Numbered from the stretch's first letter, positions 29,823-38,810 are shown. The stretch is DNA of 64,000 nt from Paraburkholderia sabiae (GCF_030412785.1 NZ_CP125295.1:6138001-6202000); one strand, 5' to 3'. The notes: generated from the sequence alone by a model not told the origin. Numbers and translations: made by a program.

Positions 29823-30671
29823 ATGAGTCACATCGATACCGTCGCCACGCTACTGCGCGCATCGCCGCTGCCCGCGCTCGAAGCGCGTATTCTGCTCGGA
29901 CATGCGCTGGGCTGGCGGCGCACCGAGTTGATCACGCGCGCCGATAATCCGCTGGAGCCGACGCAGGTGGCGGCCTTCCGAGAGCTGGAAACGCGGCGCG
30001 TGGCAGGCGAACCGATCGCGCAACTGATCGGCCTGCGCGAATTCTTCGGACTCGAGTTCGACGTCACGCGCGATGTGCTGATTCCGCGGCCGGAAACCGA
30101 ATTGCTGGTCGAAACGGCCGTGCAGGCTCTGGAAGAACATCCGGCGCGCTCTCGTGTGCTGGATCTCGGCACGGGCACAGCCGCGATCGCGGTGTCGATC
30201 GCGTGGTCGCGTCCGGATGCGCGCGTTTGGGCGGTCGATCGTTCGGCAGAAGCGCTCGATGTCGCGAAGCGCAACGCCGTCAAACTGCTCGAACCGAAAC
30301 GTCCCGGCGGCGATTTGCAGTTCGCGCAAAGCGACTGGTACGCTGCGCTCGACGCCTCGCTCACGTTCGAAGTGATCGTCAGCAATCCGCCGTATATCGC
30401 GAGCGGCGATCCGCATCTGTCGCAGGGCGATCTGCGCTTCGAGCCGCGTGGCGCGCTCACCGACGAAGCCGACGGCCTTTCCGCGATTCGGGCGATCGTC
30501 GCTGGCGCGCCGGCGCGGCTCGCGCCGAACGGCGTGCTGTGGATGGAACACGGCTACGATCAGGCCGAAGCCGTCCGCGCGATTCTCGTTGCCCAAGGTT
30601 TCGCCGACGTGCGCTCGGAGTGCGACCTCGCCGGCATCGAACGCATCAGCGGCGGACGCTGGCCCGGCTGA
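29823..30671 (+). CDS. prmC: Release factor glutamine N5-methyltransferase
   Basis: PrmC (282 residues) methylates the GGQ glutamine of RF1 and RF2 with S-adenosylmethionine. An N-terminal helical domain (1-80) is followed by a class I methyltransferase fold: VLDLGTGTAAIAVSIA (motif I), AVDRSAEALDVAKRNA, and the catalytic NPPY in EVIVSNPPYIASGD near residue 190. It is the immediate downstream neighbour of prfA. Ordinary family length. Confidence 0.95.
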   Translation: MSHIDTVATLLRASPLPALEARILLGHALGWRRTELITRADNPLEPTQVAAFRELETRRVAGEPIAQLIGLREFFGLEFDVTRDVLIPRPETELLVETAVQALEEHPARSRVLDLGTGTAAIAVSIAWSRPDARVWAVDRSAEALDVAKRNAVKLLEPKRPGGDLQFAQSDWYAALDASLTFEVIVSNPPYIASGDPHLSQGDLRFEPRGALTDEADGLSAIRAIVAGAPARLAPNGVLWMEHGYDQAEAVRAILVAQGFADVRSECDLAGIERISGGRWPG

Positions 30672-30764
30672 CGCGCGCAGGCGATCCAGCCGTCGGTCGC
30701 CATCGGCGAAATCCGCTATCATTTGTCTCTATCCCCAACACATACCGGAATCGCAAGGTCAGTC

Positions 30765-31076
30765 ATGGACACGCAACAACGCATCAAGCAAATCGTCGAC
30801 GAAAACCCCGTCGTGCTCTTCATGAAAGGCAACGCGCAATTCCCGATGTGCGGCTTCTCGGGCCGCGCAGTGCAGATCCTGAAGGCATGCGGCGTCGATC
30901 AGTTCAAGACGGTCAACGTCCTCGAAGACGAAGCCGTGCGCCAGGGCATCAAGGAATTCTCGAACTGGCCGACCATTCCGCAGCTGTACGTGAACGGCGA
31001 GTTCGTCGGCGGCTCGGACATCATGATGGAGATGTATCAGTCGGGCGAACTGCAGCAGCTCTTCGCCGCAGCCTGA
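30765..31076 (+). CDS. grxD: Monothiol glutaredoxin (Grx4 type)
   Basis: This 103-residue protein carries the CGFS active site in [15 protein letters not shown] near residue 28, preceded by KGN, with the glutathione-binding WPTIPQLYV and GGSDIMMEM. Proteins of this type bind a [2Fe-2S] cluster as a glutathione-linked dimer and pass it to acceptors. The start at 30765 ([11 protein letters not shown]) is the family start; an in-frame ATG at 30723 is too far upstream. It sits 93 bp after prmC. Confidence 0.95.
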   Translation: MDTQQRIKQIVDENPVVLFMKGNAQFPMCGFSGRAVQILKACGVDQFKTVNVLEDEAVRQGIKEFSNWPTIPQLYVNGEFVGGSDIMMEMYQSGELQQLFAAA

Positions 31077-31100
31077 TCGCGCAGACAGGCGCCGCACGTC

Positions 31101-31700
31101 ATGGAAACACGCGCTGCGGCGCCTCGTCGTCTGATCATCGCCATCACGGGAGCGACGGGGGCCGTCTACGGCATCCGGTTGCTTCAGACGTTGCGCAAGC
31201 TGGGCGGCGTCGAAAGCCATCTGCTGATTTCCAGCGCCGGATGGCTCAATATCCAGCACGAACTCAAACTGTCGCGTGAAGACGTGCATCCGCTCGCAGA
31301 TGTCGTTCATTCGGTGCGCGATGTCGGCGCGAGCGTCGCGTCCGGCTCTTTCGCGACCGACGGCATGATCGTCGCGCCCTGCTCGATGAAAACGCTCGCG
31401 AGCATCGCGCACGGCCTCTCCGACAATCTGATCACGCGCGCCGCCGACGTCACGCTCAAGGAACGTCGAAGGCTCGTGCTGATGGTCCGCGAAACGCCGT
31501 TCAATCTCGCGCATTTGCGCAACATGACGGCCGTGACCGAAATGGGCGGTATCGTCTTTCCACCGCTGCCCGCCTTCTACAATCACCCGGAAACAATCGA
31601 CCAGATGGTCGACGATACCGTCGCGCGCGTGCTCGATCTGTTTGCGTTGGGCCCGGCGCTGTCGCCTGCCTGGCGAGGCCTGAATAATCCACAGCAGTAG
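31101..31700 (+). CDS. ubiX: Flavin prenyltransferase UbiX
   Basis: UbiX (199 residues) makes prenylated FMN, the cofactor of the UbiD decarboxylase in ubiquinone synthesis. The FMN-binding start is RLIIAITGATGAVYGIRLL. Conserved parts are MIVAPCSMKTLASIAHGLSD (with the Pro-Cys-Ser region), RRLVLMVRETPFNLAHLRNM, and the late PPLPAFYNHPETIDQMVD. Family length. It lies 24 bp after grxD and may share its transcript. UbiD is not in the window. Confidence 0.95.
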   Translation: METRAAAPRRLIIAITGATGAVYGIRLLQTLRKLGGVESHLLISSAGWLNIQHELKLSREDVHPLADVVHSVRDVGASVASGSFATDGMIVAPCSMKTLASIAHGLSDNLITRAADVTLKERRRLVLMVRETPFNLAHLRNMTAVTEMGGIVFPPLPAFYNHPETIDQMVDDTVARVLDLFALGPALSPAWRGLNNPQQ

Positions 31701-31760
31701 CGCTTCATCCTCCAGTTTCGCGCATTCACAACCGCCGCGAGACAATCAAATGCGGATTTG

Positions 31761-31777
31761 ACCGTTTATCAAACGGT
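31761..31777. promoter_or_regulatory. 17-bp palindrome upstream of the DODA-type dioxygenase
   Basis: ACCGTTT (31761-31767) and AAACGGT (31771-31777) surround ATC. TATATT at 31788-31793 is a possible -10, which would place the palindrome over the -35 region. The gene start at 31824 follows. No regulator gene is adjacent, so the binding protein is unknown. Confidence 0.45.
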
Positions 31778-31823
31778 AGTGCGGCCTTATATTGGTTTCA
31801 ATCTCACCTCTTTCCGCACTGTC

Positions 31824-32609
31824 ATGACCCGCTTGCCTTCCCTTTTTTTGTCGCACGGCGCGCCGACGCTGCCGATCGATCCGTCGATGCCCCGCGCCGA
31901 GTTCGCGTCGCTGTCGGCGGAAGTGCCGCGTCCCAAAGCGATCCTGATGCTGTCCGCGCATTGGGGCACCTTGCAGCCGGCCGCCAGCACGTCGGACGCA
32001 CCCGAGACGATCCACGATTTCTACGGCTTTCCGCGCCAGTTGTACGAAATCCAGTACCCGGCGCCGGGCGCACCCGATATCGCGCGCCGCGCCGCTGCGC
32101 TGCTCGGCGACGAAGGTATTCCGACCACGACGCAGCCGCACGGTCTCGACCACGGCGCGTGGGTGCCGATGCTGCTGATGTTCCCGCACGCGGACGTGCC
32201 CATTGCGCAGCTGTCGATCCAGCCGCGGCTCGATCCCGCGCATCATTTCCGCGTCGGCCGTGCGCTGCGTCCGTTGCAGGACGAAGGCGTGATGATCGTC
32301 GGTTCCGGCCAGATCACGCACAACCTGCGCGAAGCGGATTTCTCGGCGCGTCCGGAAGACGCGGATCCGCGTGTCACCGAGTTCACCGACTGGTTCGAGA
32401 CGCGTCTCGTCGAACGTGATATCGATGCGTTGCTCGACTACCGGCGTCAGGCGCCGCACGCCGAGTTCATGCATCCGACGGACGAGCATCTGTTGCCCGT
32501 CTTCGCCGCATTGGGCGCCGCGCCGGATGACTACAAACTCGGCATTCAATCGCTCGGGACGTTCCAGCGCTCGCTGGCGATGACGAATTACGTGTTCGGC
32601 AACGCCTGA
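31824..32609 (+). CDS. DODA-type extradiol aromatic ring-opening dioxygenase (LigB superfamily)
   Basis: The 261-residue protein belongs to the class III extradiol dioxygenase superfamily, whose members bind Fe(II) or Zn(II). Ligand His residues are in SLFLSHGAPTL (His12), LSAHWGTL, and GLDHGAWVPMLLM; late sequences are QLSIQPRLDPAHHF, VGSGQITHNL and FMHPTDEHLLPVF. YgiD of E. coli is the nearest named type. Substrate is unknown (a catechol such as L-DOPA in tested relatives). The start at 31824 gives MTRLPSLFLSHG; an in-frame ATG at 31758 precedes the palindrome and is rejected. Confidence 0.9.
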   Translation: MTRLPSLFLSHGAPTLPIDPSMPRAEFASLSAEVPRPKAILMLSAHWGTLQPAASTSDAPETIHDFYGFPRQLYEIQYPAPGAPDIARRAAALLGDEGIPTTTQPHGLDHGAWVPMLLMFPHADVPIAQLSIQPRLDPAHHFRVGRALRPLQDEGVMIVGSGQITHNLREADFSARPEDADPRVTEFTDWFETRLVERDIDALLDYRRQAPHAEFMHPTDEHLLPVFAALGAAPDDYKLGIQSLGTFQRSLAMTNYVFGNA

Positions 32610-32628
32610 GCGCAGCGTCGCGAAATAA

Positions 32629-32658
32629 AAAAGCCCGCCAGAATCTGGCGGGCTTTTT
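32629..32658. terminator. Bidirectional intrinsic terminator
   Basis: GCCCGCCA (32633-32640) pairs with TGGCGGGC (32646-32653) around GAATC, flanked by an A-run and a T-run. It separates the converging dioxygenase and permease genes. Confidence 0.92.
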
Positions 32659-32686
32659 CTTGGGTCAAGCTGTGGAGCGCTGAGAA

Positions 32687-34291
32687 TCAGGCGCCGATGC
32701 CTTCGAGAATCTCATCGTGCGATTCACGCTCGTTCAGATACTCGGTGCGATAACCGGTGTGTACGCCCCAGTAGTAGAAGACCAGCGCGCACGCGATCAC
32801 GACCAGCATGTCCCAGCCGTACGGCAGCACGCCCATGCCGCCGAACTGCTTGCTGCCGATCAGCGACAGAATCGCCATCACGGGCAGATACGCGACCAGC
32901 CACCACGCTGCCTTCAGATCCTGATTGAAGCCCGAGAAACCCGACTTCGCCTGGAAGTAGAAGAACACGGGCAGCGCGACGATCATCAGCAGAATGATTT
33001 CGCCCGTCAGAGGCCATTTCGCCCAGTAGAGAATCAGCGAAGCACACACGAACGCGAACGGCGCGATCACACTCATGCCCGGAATGTGCAGCGGGCGCTC
33101 GAGATCCGTTGCCGCGCGACGCAGCGCCATCAGACTGATCGGACCCGTCAGGTACGAGATCACGGTCGCCACCGAAATCACAGCCGCCAGCGAACTCCAG
33201 CCACGGAAGAAGAACAGGAAGATGAACGACACCAGCAGGTTGAACCACATCGCCGGACGCGGCACGCCGTACAGCGGATGCACGCTGCCGAAGATCTTCG
33301 GCATCGTGTTGTTGCGCTCCATCGCGTAAATCATGCGCGTGGTCGTCGCCATGTAGGTCGTGCCCGTACCGCTCGGGCTCACGAACGCATCGACATACAG
33401 CAGGATCGCGAGCCAGTTCAGGTTCAGCGCGATCGCCAGCTCCGCGAACGGCGACTTGAAGTTGAACTGGTTCCAGCCCTTCATCACATCGGTGGGGTTC
33501 ACTGCGCCGATATACGCAATCTGAAGCAGCACGTAGATCACCAGCGCCAGCAGGATCGAGCCGATCACCGCAAACGGTACGCTCTTCGCCGGATTGCGCG
33601 CTTCGCCCGCGAGGTTGATCGGGCTCTGGAAACCATTGAATGCGAACACGATGCCGCTCGTTGCGACCGCCGTTAGCACCGCCGACCAGCCGTACGGCGC
33701 AAATACGCCCGAGCCGCCGAAGCTTTCGCCGAGGTTTTCCTTGTGGAAGCCGCTCATCATCAGACCGAGAATCGTCAGGCCGGGAATGATGAACTTGAAG
33801 ATCGTGATCGCCGAATTGGCGCGTGCAAATACCTTGACGCCCCAATAATTCAGCATGAAGTAAATGACCACGAGCACCGCTGAAAGCAGCAAGCCCGGTG
33901 TCGTCAACGAGCCTTCGATGAACAGGTTATGCGCCCATTCATACGGCCAGGTGCTCATGTACTGGATCGACGCTTCGGCTTCAATTGGAATCACCGACAC
34001 GATTGCAATCCAGTTCGCCCACGCGCTGATAAAGCCGACGAGCGCGCCGTGCGAATAACGCGCGTAACGCACCATGCCGCCCGACTCGGGGAACATCGCG
34101 CCGAGTTCTGCGTAAGTCAGCGCGATTGCGAGAATCACCACTGCACCGATCACCCATGCGCACAGCGCCGCAGGACCCGCGATCTTCGCCGCCTTCCAGG
34201 CGCCGAACAGCCAGCCGGACCCGATGATCGAGCCGAGTCCCGTCAGCATCAGCGCAAACGGGCCGATGTGCCGTTGAATAGAACTTTTCAC
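32687..34291 (-). CDS. APC family permease (amino acid transporter, aspartate:proton symporter-like)
   Basis: This 534-residue integral membrane protein has about 12-14 hydrophobic helices. The first helix region reads FALMLTGLGSIIGSGWLFGAW, with the unwound GSIIGSGW motif of APC-superfamily transporters. Helix 6 contains GIVFAFNGFQSPINLAGEARNP. Its closest named relatives are probably YveA-type aspartate/proton symporters, but the substrate is inferred. The start is a GTG at 34291, because AGGAGAAG lies at the correct distance; the in-frame ATG at 34339 has no such site. An unusual array of GGTGCA repeats lies 130-170 bp upstream. Confidence 0.83.
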   Translation of the reverse strand: MKSSIQRHIGPFALMLTGLGSIIGSGWLFGAWKAAKIAGPAALCAWVIGAVVILAIALTYAELGAMFPESGGMVRYARYSHGALVGFISAWANWIAIVSVIPIEAEASIQYMSTWPYEWAHNLFIEGSLTTPGLLLSAVLVVIYFMLNYWGVKVFARANSAITIFKFIIPGLTILGLMMSGFHKENLGESFGGSGVFAPYGWSAVLTAVATSGIVFAFNGFQSPINLAGEARNPAKSVPFAVIGSILLALVIYVLLQIAYIGAVNPTDVMKGWNQFNFKSPFAELAIALNLNWLAILLYVDAFVSPSGTGTTYMATTTRMIYAMERNNTMPKIFGSVHPLYGVPRPAMWFNLLVSFIFLFFFRGWSSLAAVISVATVISYLTGPISLMALRRAATDLERPLHIPGMSVIAPFAFVCASLILYWAKWPLTGEIILLMIVALPVFFYFQAKSGFSGFNQDLKAAWWLVAYLPVMAILSLIGSKQFGGMGVLPYGWDMLVVIACALVFYYWGVHTGYRTEYLNERESHDEILEGIGA

Positions 34292-34404
34292 GTCTTCTCC
34301 TGTATCTGAAAGCACGCCGCTGCCGCGGCCATGAGACACGGCTGGAAGTCATAGGAAAGACTAGGGCATACGGCGGGCGGTCGCGAGCGCGATTGCGGGT
34401 TTTT

Positions 34405-34460
34405 CCAGGTGCATCCAGGTGCAACCGGTCGCGTGCGGGGCGTAGTTTAACGGTTGCACC
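34405..34460. promoter_or_regulatory. Direct and inverted GGTGCA repeats between the permease and cspA
   Basis: CCAGGTGCA occurs twice in tandem (34405-34413, 34415-34423). GGTGCAACCG (34418-34427) has an exact inverted copy, CGGTTGCACC, at 34451-34460, 23 bp away. Three GGTGCA half-sites in 56 bp suggest binding sites for a regulator of the permease gene. The rest of this 460-bp gap is AT-rich and holds the cspA promoter and leader. Confidence 0.45.
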
Positions 34461-34577
34461 GCCTCATTGCAGTTGAAATCCACTTATGTCTTACAAAAAA
34501 ATCGGAAAAATAGCAAGCTTTGTAAGCATCGAATGTGCCTAATACCCCGGGCTCATATGAGGATTTAAAGATTACGG

Positions 34578-34606
34578 TTGACCTTCTCTCGAAATGCCCG
34601 TATAAA
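34578..34606 (+). promoter_or_regulatory. Sigma-70 promoter of the cold-shock gene
   Basis: TTGACC (34578-34583) and TATAAA (34601-34606) are separated by exactly 17 bp, five of six consensus matches each. The predicted start is near 34613, leaving a leader of about 140 bases before the ATG at 34752. Long leaders are typical of cspA-type mRNAs, where they act as temperature-responsive structures. The leader contains a small GGC-TTCG-GCC hairpin near 34715-34725. Confidence 0.78.
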
Positions 34607-34751
34607 GATCGTGCAGGATTTCAAGCGGCGAGTGAATTGGTTCTTTCGTAGTTCGCCCATCAACGGTACTCCGGTTGGTCCCATTACCCTTCCTTGATTT
34701 TCATGCACCCTCGGGCTTCGGCCTTGTTCACCATTTTTAGGAAAAAGTAAT

Positions 34752-34955
34752 ATGGAAACCGGTACCGTCAAGTGGTTCAATGACGCAAAGGGCTTTGGCT
34801 TCATCACCCCGGACGCTGGCGGCGAAGACCTGTTCGCGCATTTCTCGGAAATCCGCATCGAAGGCTTCAAGACGCTGCAGGAAAACCAAAAGGTTACCTA
34901 CGACGTCAAGACGGGCCCGAAGGGCAAGCAAGCCGCTAACATCAAGCCGGCTTAA
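34752..34955 (+). CDS. Cold-shock protein (CspA family)
   Basis: This 67-residue single OB-fold domain binds single-stranded RNA and DNA. RNP1 is KGFGFITP and RNP2 is DLFAHFSEI, with the N-terminal [10 protein letters not shown]. It is preceded by TAGGAAAAAG and a long leader with a strong promoter, and followed 25 bp later by a terminator, so it is a monocistronic unit. Whether it is cold-induced or constitutive (CspC/CspE-like) cannot be told from sequence. Confidence 0.96.
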   Translation: METGTVKWFNDAKGFGFITPDAGGEDLFAHFSEIRIEGFKTLQENQKVTYDVKTGPKGKQAANIKPA

Positions 34956-34980
34956 GCTTAGCTTCCTTCCGGAACGCAAA

Positions 34981-35010
34981 AAAAACCCCGCCTCGGCGGG
35001 GTTTTTTGTT
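34981..35010. terminator. Intrinsic terminator after the cold-shock gene
   Basis: AACCCCGCC (34984-34992) and GGCGGGGTT (34995-35003) form a GC-rich stem with A- and T-runs on both sides. It works toward both converging genes. Confidence 0.92.
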
Positions 35011-35049
35011 TTTGCGTTAATCGATTTTTCGGCGCGGAATCTGAAATCT

Positions 35050-36318
35050 TTACCGGAATAAGCGCCGGGCGTGAATGCCCAATCCGGTCGCGACGCTGGC
35101 AAGGCGATCGCCGAACACGGGCTTCGCATCGGGAAAAGCCGCAGCCAGCGCGCCCGACAGAAACGCGAGTCCCGTCGATCCCCCCGTGAAGTACAGCGCA
35201 TCGACATCGCGTGGCGCGACGCCCGCGCGCTGCACCGTCTCACGCGCGGCCTGAACGATGCGCTGCGTCTCGTCCTTGCCGGCCGCGACGAGTTGCGCTT
35301 CGTCGAATGCAAGCCGCAAGTCCTCTTCGACGATCTCCAGATCGATCAACGTCTCGCCGCCCGCCGCGACGCCGATCTTCGCTTCTTCCGCATGCGCCGC
35401 GAGCGCATGGCCAAAGCGCTGCTCGACGACCCGCATCAGCCGGTCGTGATGCTTCGTGTCCGAATACAGATGCCGCATCAGGCCAAGTTCGGCCGCGCGC
35501 TTCGGCGTGTAGATCGTGTTGATCAGATGCCAGGTGGCGAGATCGAAGTAAATGCGGTTCGGCACTTCGCGCCCTTCCGGATCGAGCGACTGATAGCCGA
35601 GTTCGCGCAGAATCGTCACGAGCTCGACGCGCCGGTCGAAGTCCGTTCCCGCGACGTGCACGCCGTGATGCGCCAGCACGTCGTCCTTGCGCTCGATACG
35701 CTGCATGCGCTCGGGGCCGACCCGCACCAGCGAAAAGTCCGACGTGCCGCCGCCGATGTCCGCCACCAGCACGAGCCCTTCTTGCGTCAGGTGCGCTTCG
35801 TAATCGAAGGCGGCTGCGATCGGCTCGTACTGGAAGTGGATTTCGTTCAAACCAACCGAGCGCGCCGCCGCTTCGAGCTGTTGCTGCGCCAGCTGATCGG
35901 CGCGCGGATCGTCGTCGACGAAAAACACCGGGCGGCCTAGCACGGCACGGCTGATCGGCGTGCCCGCCGTCTGCTCCGCGCAGCGCTTCAGATGCGTGAC
36001 GAATATCGCGATCACGTCGGTGTACTTGATCGCCGAGCCGTCGCCGAGATCGGTGGTGTTGTCGGCGAGCGCCGAGCCGAGAATGCTCTTCATCGAGCGC
36101 ATCAGGCGGCCGTCGAAGCCGTCGATATACGCTTCGAGCGCCGCGCGCCCATAAGCGCGCGAGTTCTCGTCGGTGTTGAAGAAGACGGCCGTGGGCAGCG
36201 TCGTGTAGGCGCCTTCGACGGGCGCCAGTTTCAGCGTCGCCTGACCCGACGCCGCGGCGCCAACAGGGACGGCAACTGCCGAATTAGACGTGCCGAAGTC
36301 AATCGCGCAATAGGTCAT
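35050..36318 (-). CDS. Hsp70-family protein (YegD-like)
   Basis: This protein of 422 residues consists of an Hsp70-type actin-fold ATPase only: the phosphate 1 motif is AIDFGTSNSAVAVP, phosphate 2 is LVLVADIGGGTSDFSLVRV near residue 190, and the adenosine motif is LYFTGGSTGLAFLSGALA. It lacks the peptide-binding and lid domains of DnaK. This matches the YegD/Hsp70-like group, whose role is unclear. It is divergent from the downstream MFS gene. The 251-bp gap between them shows no clear promoter. Confidence 0.87.
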   Translation of the reverse strand: MTYCAIDFGTSNSAVAVPVGAAASGQATLKLAPVEGAYTTLPTAVFFNTDENSRAYGRAALEAYIDGFDGRLMRSMKSILGSALADNTTDLGDGSAIKYTDVIAIFVTHLKRCAEQTAGTPISRAVLGRPVFFVDDDPRADQLAQQQLEAAARSVGLNEIHFQYEPIAAAFDYEAHLTQEGLVLVADIGGGTSDFSLVRVGPERMQRIERKDDVLAHHGVHVAGTDFDRRVELVTILRELGYQSLDPEGREVPNRIYFDLATWHLINTIYTPKRAAELGLMRHLYSDTKHHDRLMRVVEQRFGHALAAHAEEAKIGVAAGGETLIDLEIVEEDLRLAFDEAQLVAAGKDETQRIVQAARETVQRAGVAPRDVDALYFTGGSTGLAFLSGALAAAFPDAKPVFGDRLASVATGLGIHARRLFR

Positions 36319-36569
36319 GGCAGGATTCGCCGCTCACGCTGGCGCGAACAGAAAGAGGACGGGCTTTGTAACATGAAAGCGGTGACACCATCAACCGACA
36401 ACGGACGGTATCCGCCGTCGTGGCGGGGAATGCAGTTTGCTTCATCGAAGGGTCGCGCCGGGCTCGGATGAATCCGACAGGATACGCTGTTCGCCAGCCG
36501 GCTTACAGAATCCTCCGAAATTTGCCCGCTGAATGCCCCGTTCGCCATCAGGCTCGTCCAGGAGATCCG

Positions 36570-38030
36570 ATGCAGGAACCTACGGTCCGCACCGACCCGT
36601 CCACCATCGTCGAAACCGATCTGCCATCGCGGCTCGACCGCTTGCCGTGGGGCCGCTTTCATTCGCTGATCGTCGTCGCGCTCGGCGTGACATGGCTGCT
36701 CGACGGGCTCGAAGTGACGCTGGCGGGATCGGTGGCGAGCGCGCTGAAATCGAGCGACGTGCTGCGCTTCTCGAACGCGGACGTGGGACTCGCGGGCAGC
36801 GCGTACATCGCGGGCGCGGTGCTGGGTGCGCTCGGATTCGGCTGGCTGACCGACCGGCTCGGGCGTCGCAAGCTGTTCTTCATCACGCTCGCGCTCTATC
36901 TGGCCGCGACGGCGGCGACGGCGTTCTCGTGGAATCTCGCGAGCTTTCTCGTGTTTCGTTTTCTGACGGGCGCGGGCATCGGTGGCGAATACACGGCGAT
37001 CAACTCGACGATCCAGGAATTCACGCCCGCGCGTGTGCGCGGCCACACCGATCTCGCGATCAACGGCACGTTCTGGGTCGGCGCGGCGCTCGGCGCAATC
37101 GGCTCGCTGGTGCTGCTCGATCCGCATCTGCTCCCCGGCGACTGGGGCTGGCGCGCGTGCTTCTTCATCGGCGCGGCGCTCGCGCTGGCGATCCTGCCGA
37201 TGCGTGTCTGGATTCCCGAAAGCCCGCGCTGGCTGCTGACGCACGGCGAAGAGAAGGAAGCGCGCGAGATCGTCGAAGGCATCGAGGCGCGCTTTCGCGC
37301 GGAAAACCACGCGCTTCCCGACGACGCGCTCAAGCGTCTGCGGCTGCGCGCCCGCGAGCGCACGACGCTGCGCGAAGTCTTCCATACGCTGTTCGTGGTG
37401 CATCGGCGGCGCGCGCTGGTCGGGCTGTCGCTGATGACGGCGCAGGCGTTCTTCTACAACGCAATCTTTTTCACCTACGCGCTGGTGCTGACGGACTTCT
37501 ATCACGTGCCGGGCGACCACATCGGCTGGTACATCCTGCCGTTCGCGCTCGGCAACTTCGCGGGACCGCTGCTGATCGGCAGACTGTTCGATGTGATCGG
37601 CCGTCGCAAGATGATCACCGCGACCTATGCGATCTCTGCGATTCTGCTCACGTTGAGCGGCTATCTGTTCGAGCAGCAGATGCTGACCGTGACGACGCAG
37701 ACAATCGCATGGATGGTGATTTTCTTCTTCGCGTCGTCGGCGGCGAGTTCGGCGTATCTGACCGTCAGCGAATCGTTTCCGCTCGAAATCCGCGCGCTCG
37801 CGATTGCGGTGTTCTACGCGTTCGGCACGGCGCTTGGCGGCATCGCGGGACCGGCGTTCTTCGGCAGGCTGATCGATACGCAGCAGCGCAGCGAAGTGTT
37901 TTCCGGCTATCTGGTCGGCTCCGCGCTGATGCTGGCTGCGGCGGTGATCGCGGCGATCTGGGGCGTCGATGCCGAACGGCGTTCGCTGGAAACGGTCGCT
38001 GCACCGTTGTCCGCCGTCGAGGACGAATAA
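36570..38030 (+). CDS. MFS transporter (sugar/metabolite:H+ symporter type)
   Basis: The 486-residue product has 12 predicted membrane helices. The signature between helices 2 and 3 is GWLTDRLGRRKLFF, and helix 4-5 motifs FLTGAGIGGEYTAINSTIQEF and IPESPRWLLTHG are those of the SLC22/sugar porter-like families (YdjE/NiaP/McbT-like proteins). A repeat of the loop motif is GRLFDVIGRRKMI. Substrate is unknown; aromatic acids or sugars are possible. The start at 36570 follows AGGAGATCC. A terminator follows the stop. Confidence 0.87.
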   Translation: MQEPTVRTDPSTIVETDLPSRLDRLPWGRFHSLIVVALGVTWLLDGLEVTLAGSVASALKSSDVLRFSNADVGLAGSAYIAGAVLGALGFGWLTDRLGRRKLFFITLALYLAATAATAFSWNLASFLVFRFLTGAGIGGEYTAINSTIQEFTPARVRGHTDLAINGTFWVGAALGAIGSLVLLDPHLLPGDWGWRACFFIGAALALAILPMRVWIPESPRWLLTHGEEKEAREIVEGIEARFRAENHALPDDALKRLRLRARERTTLREVFHTLFVVHRRRALVGLSLMTAQAFFYNAIFFTYALVLTDFYHVPGDHIGWYILPFALGNFAGPLLIGRLFDVIGRRKMITATYAISAILLTLSGYLFEQQMLTVTTQTIAWMVIFFFASSAASSAYLTVSESFPLEIRALAIAVFYAFGTALGGIAGPAFFGRLIDTQQRSEVFSGYLVGSALMLAAAVIAAIWGVDAERRSLETVAAPLSAVEDE

Positions 38031-38045
38031 GACGCCCGCGCCATA

Positions 38046-38075
38046 AAAAAACGCGGCCGATATGGGCCGCGTTTT
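38046..38075. terminator. Bidirectional intrinsic terminator
   Basis: ACGCGGCC (38051-38058) pairs with GGCCGCGT (38065-38072) around GATATG, with A- and T-runs outside. It lies between the converging MFS and nitroreductase genes. Confidence 0.9.
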
Positions 38076-38098
38076 TGCACATCACCGTTAATGACGGA

Positions 38099-38692
38099 TC
38101 AGAACCCCTTGTTCCAAGCCCCGGCAAATGCGATATCGCCGAGCGGCACGCGCGTGCGCGCCGCCTTTTCCCGTTCACGCAGCACGGGATCGAGCTTGTC
38201 GACCTCGCCGTAGTGCGCCAGCGAAATCATCGCGATCACCTCGACGTCGTCGGGTACGGCGAACGCCTTGCGGAACGCGTTGACGTCGAACCCACTCATC
38301 TGATGCGCGGCGAGGCCCAGCGCATGCGCCTGCAACACCAGCGACAACGCGGCCGCGCCCGCGTCGTACGGCGCACAGCGGTTGATTTCGCCCTTCGACG
38401 TCAGCGTATGCGCCGTCACACAGATCAGAACAGGCGCATTCGCGTTCCAGCCCTGGTTGAACGGCACGAGCGTGTCGAACGCCTTCTTGAACGAGACTTC
38501 GTCCGTCGAGCGGTCGAACACCAGGAAGCGCCACGGCTGCAGGTTATAGGACGAAGGCGCCCAGCGCGCCGCCTCGAGCACCGCGCGCAGCTGTTCGCGG
38601 CTCACCGGCTCCCTCGAATAGGCACGTGGGCTCCAGCGACCGGCGATCAGGTCATGAATGGGAACGTCGGTGGCTGCGGGTTTCTTGGTCAT
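38099..38692 (-). CDS. Nitroreductase family protein
   Basis: This protein of 197 residues is an FMN-dependent oxidoreductase of the NfsB/YdjA-like fold. FMN contacts are suggested by the RWSPRAYSREPV opening and the RWAPSSYNLQPWRFLVF segment, with the late FAVPDDVEVIAMISLAHYG and the C-terminal Arg/Lys region. Natural substrates (quinones, nitroaromatics, others) are unassigned. ATGs in frame at 38716, 38698 and 38692 are all possible; 38692 gives MTKKPAATD behind GAGAG and is chosen with modest certainty. Confidence 0.88.
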   Translation of the reverse strand: MTKKPAATDVPIHDLIAGRWSPRAYSREPVSREQLRAVLEAARWAPSSYNLQPWRFLVFDRSTDEVSFKKAFDTLVPFNQGWNANAPVLICVTAHTLTSKGEINRCAPYDAGAAALSLVLQAHALGLAAHQMSGFDVNAFRKAFAVPDDVEVIAMISLAHYGEVDKLDPVLREREKAARTRVPLGDIAFAGAWNKGF

Positions 38693-38810
38693 GCGCATCT
38701 CTCGGTCGAAATTCATGATCGGCGGGCAGCAGCCCGAGGGCCACTAGCATAACCCGATGTGAGTGCATCCCGCGTTGCAGGTCGCGCAGAAAGATATCGC
38801 GTGAGCGCAT

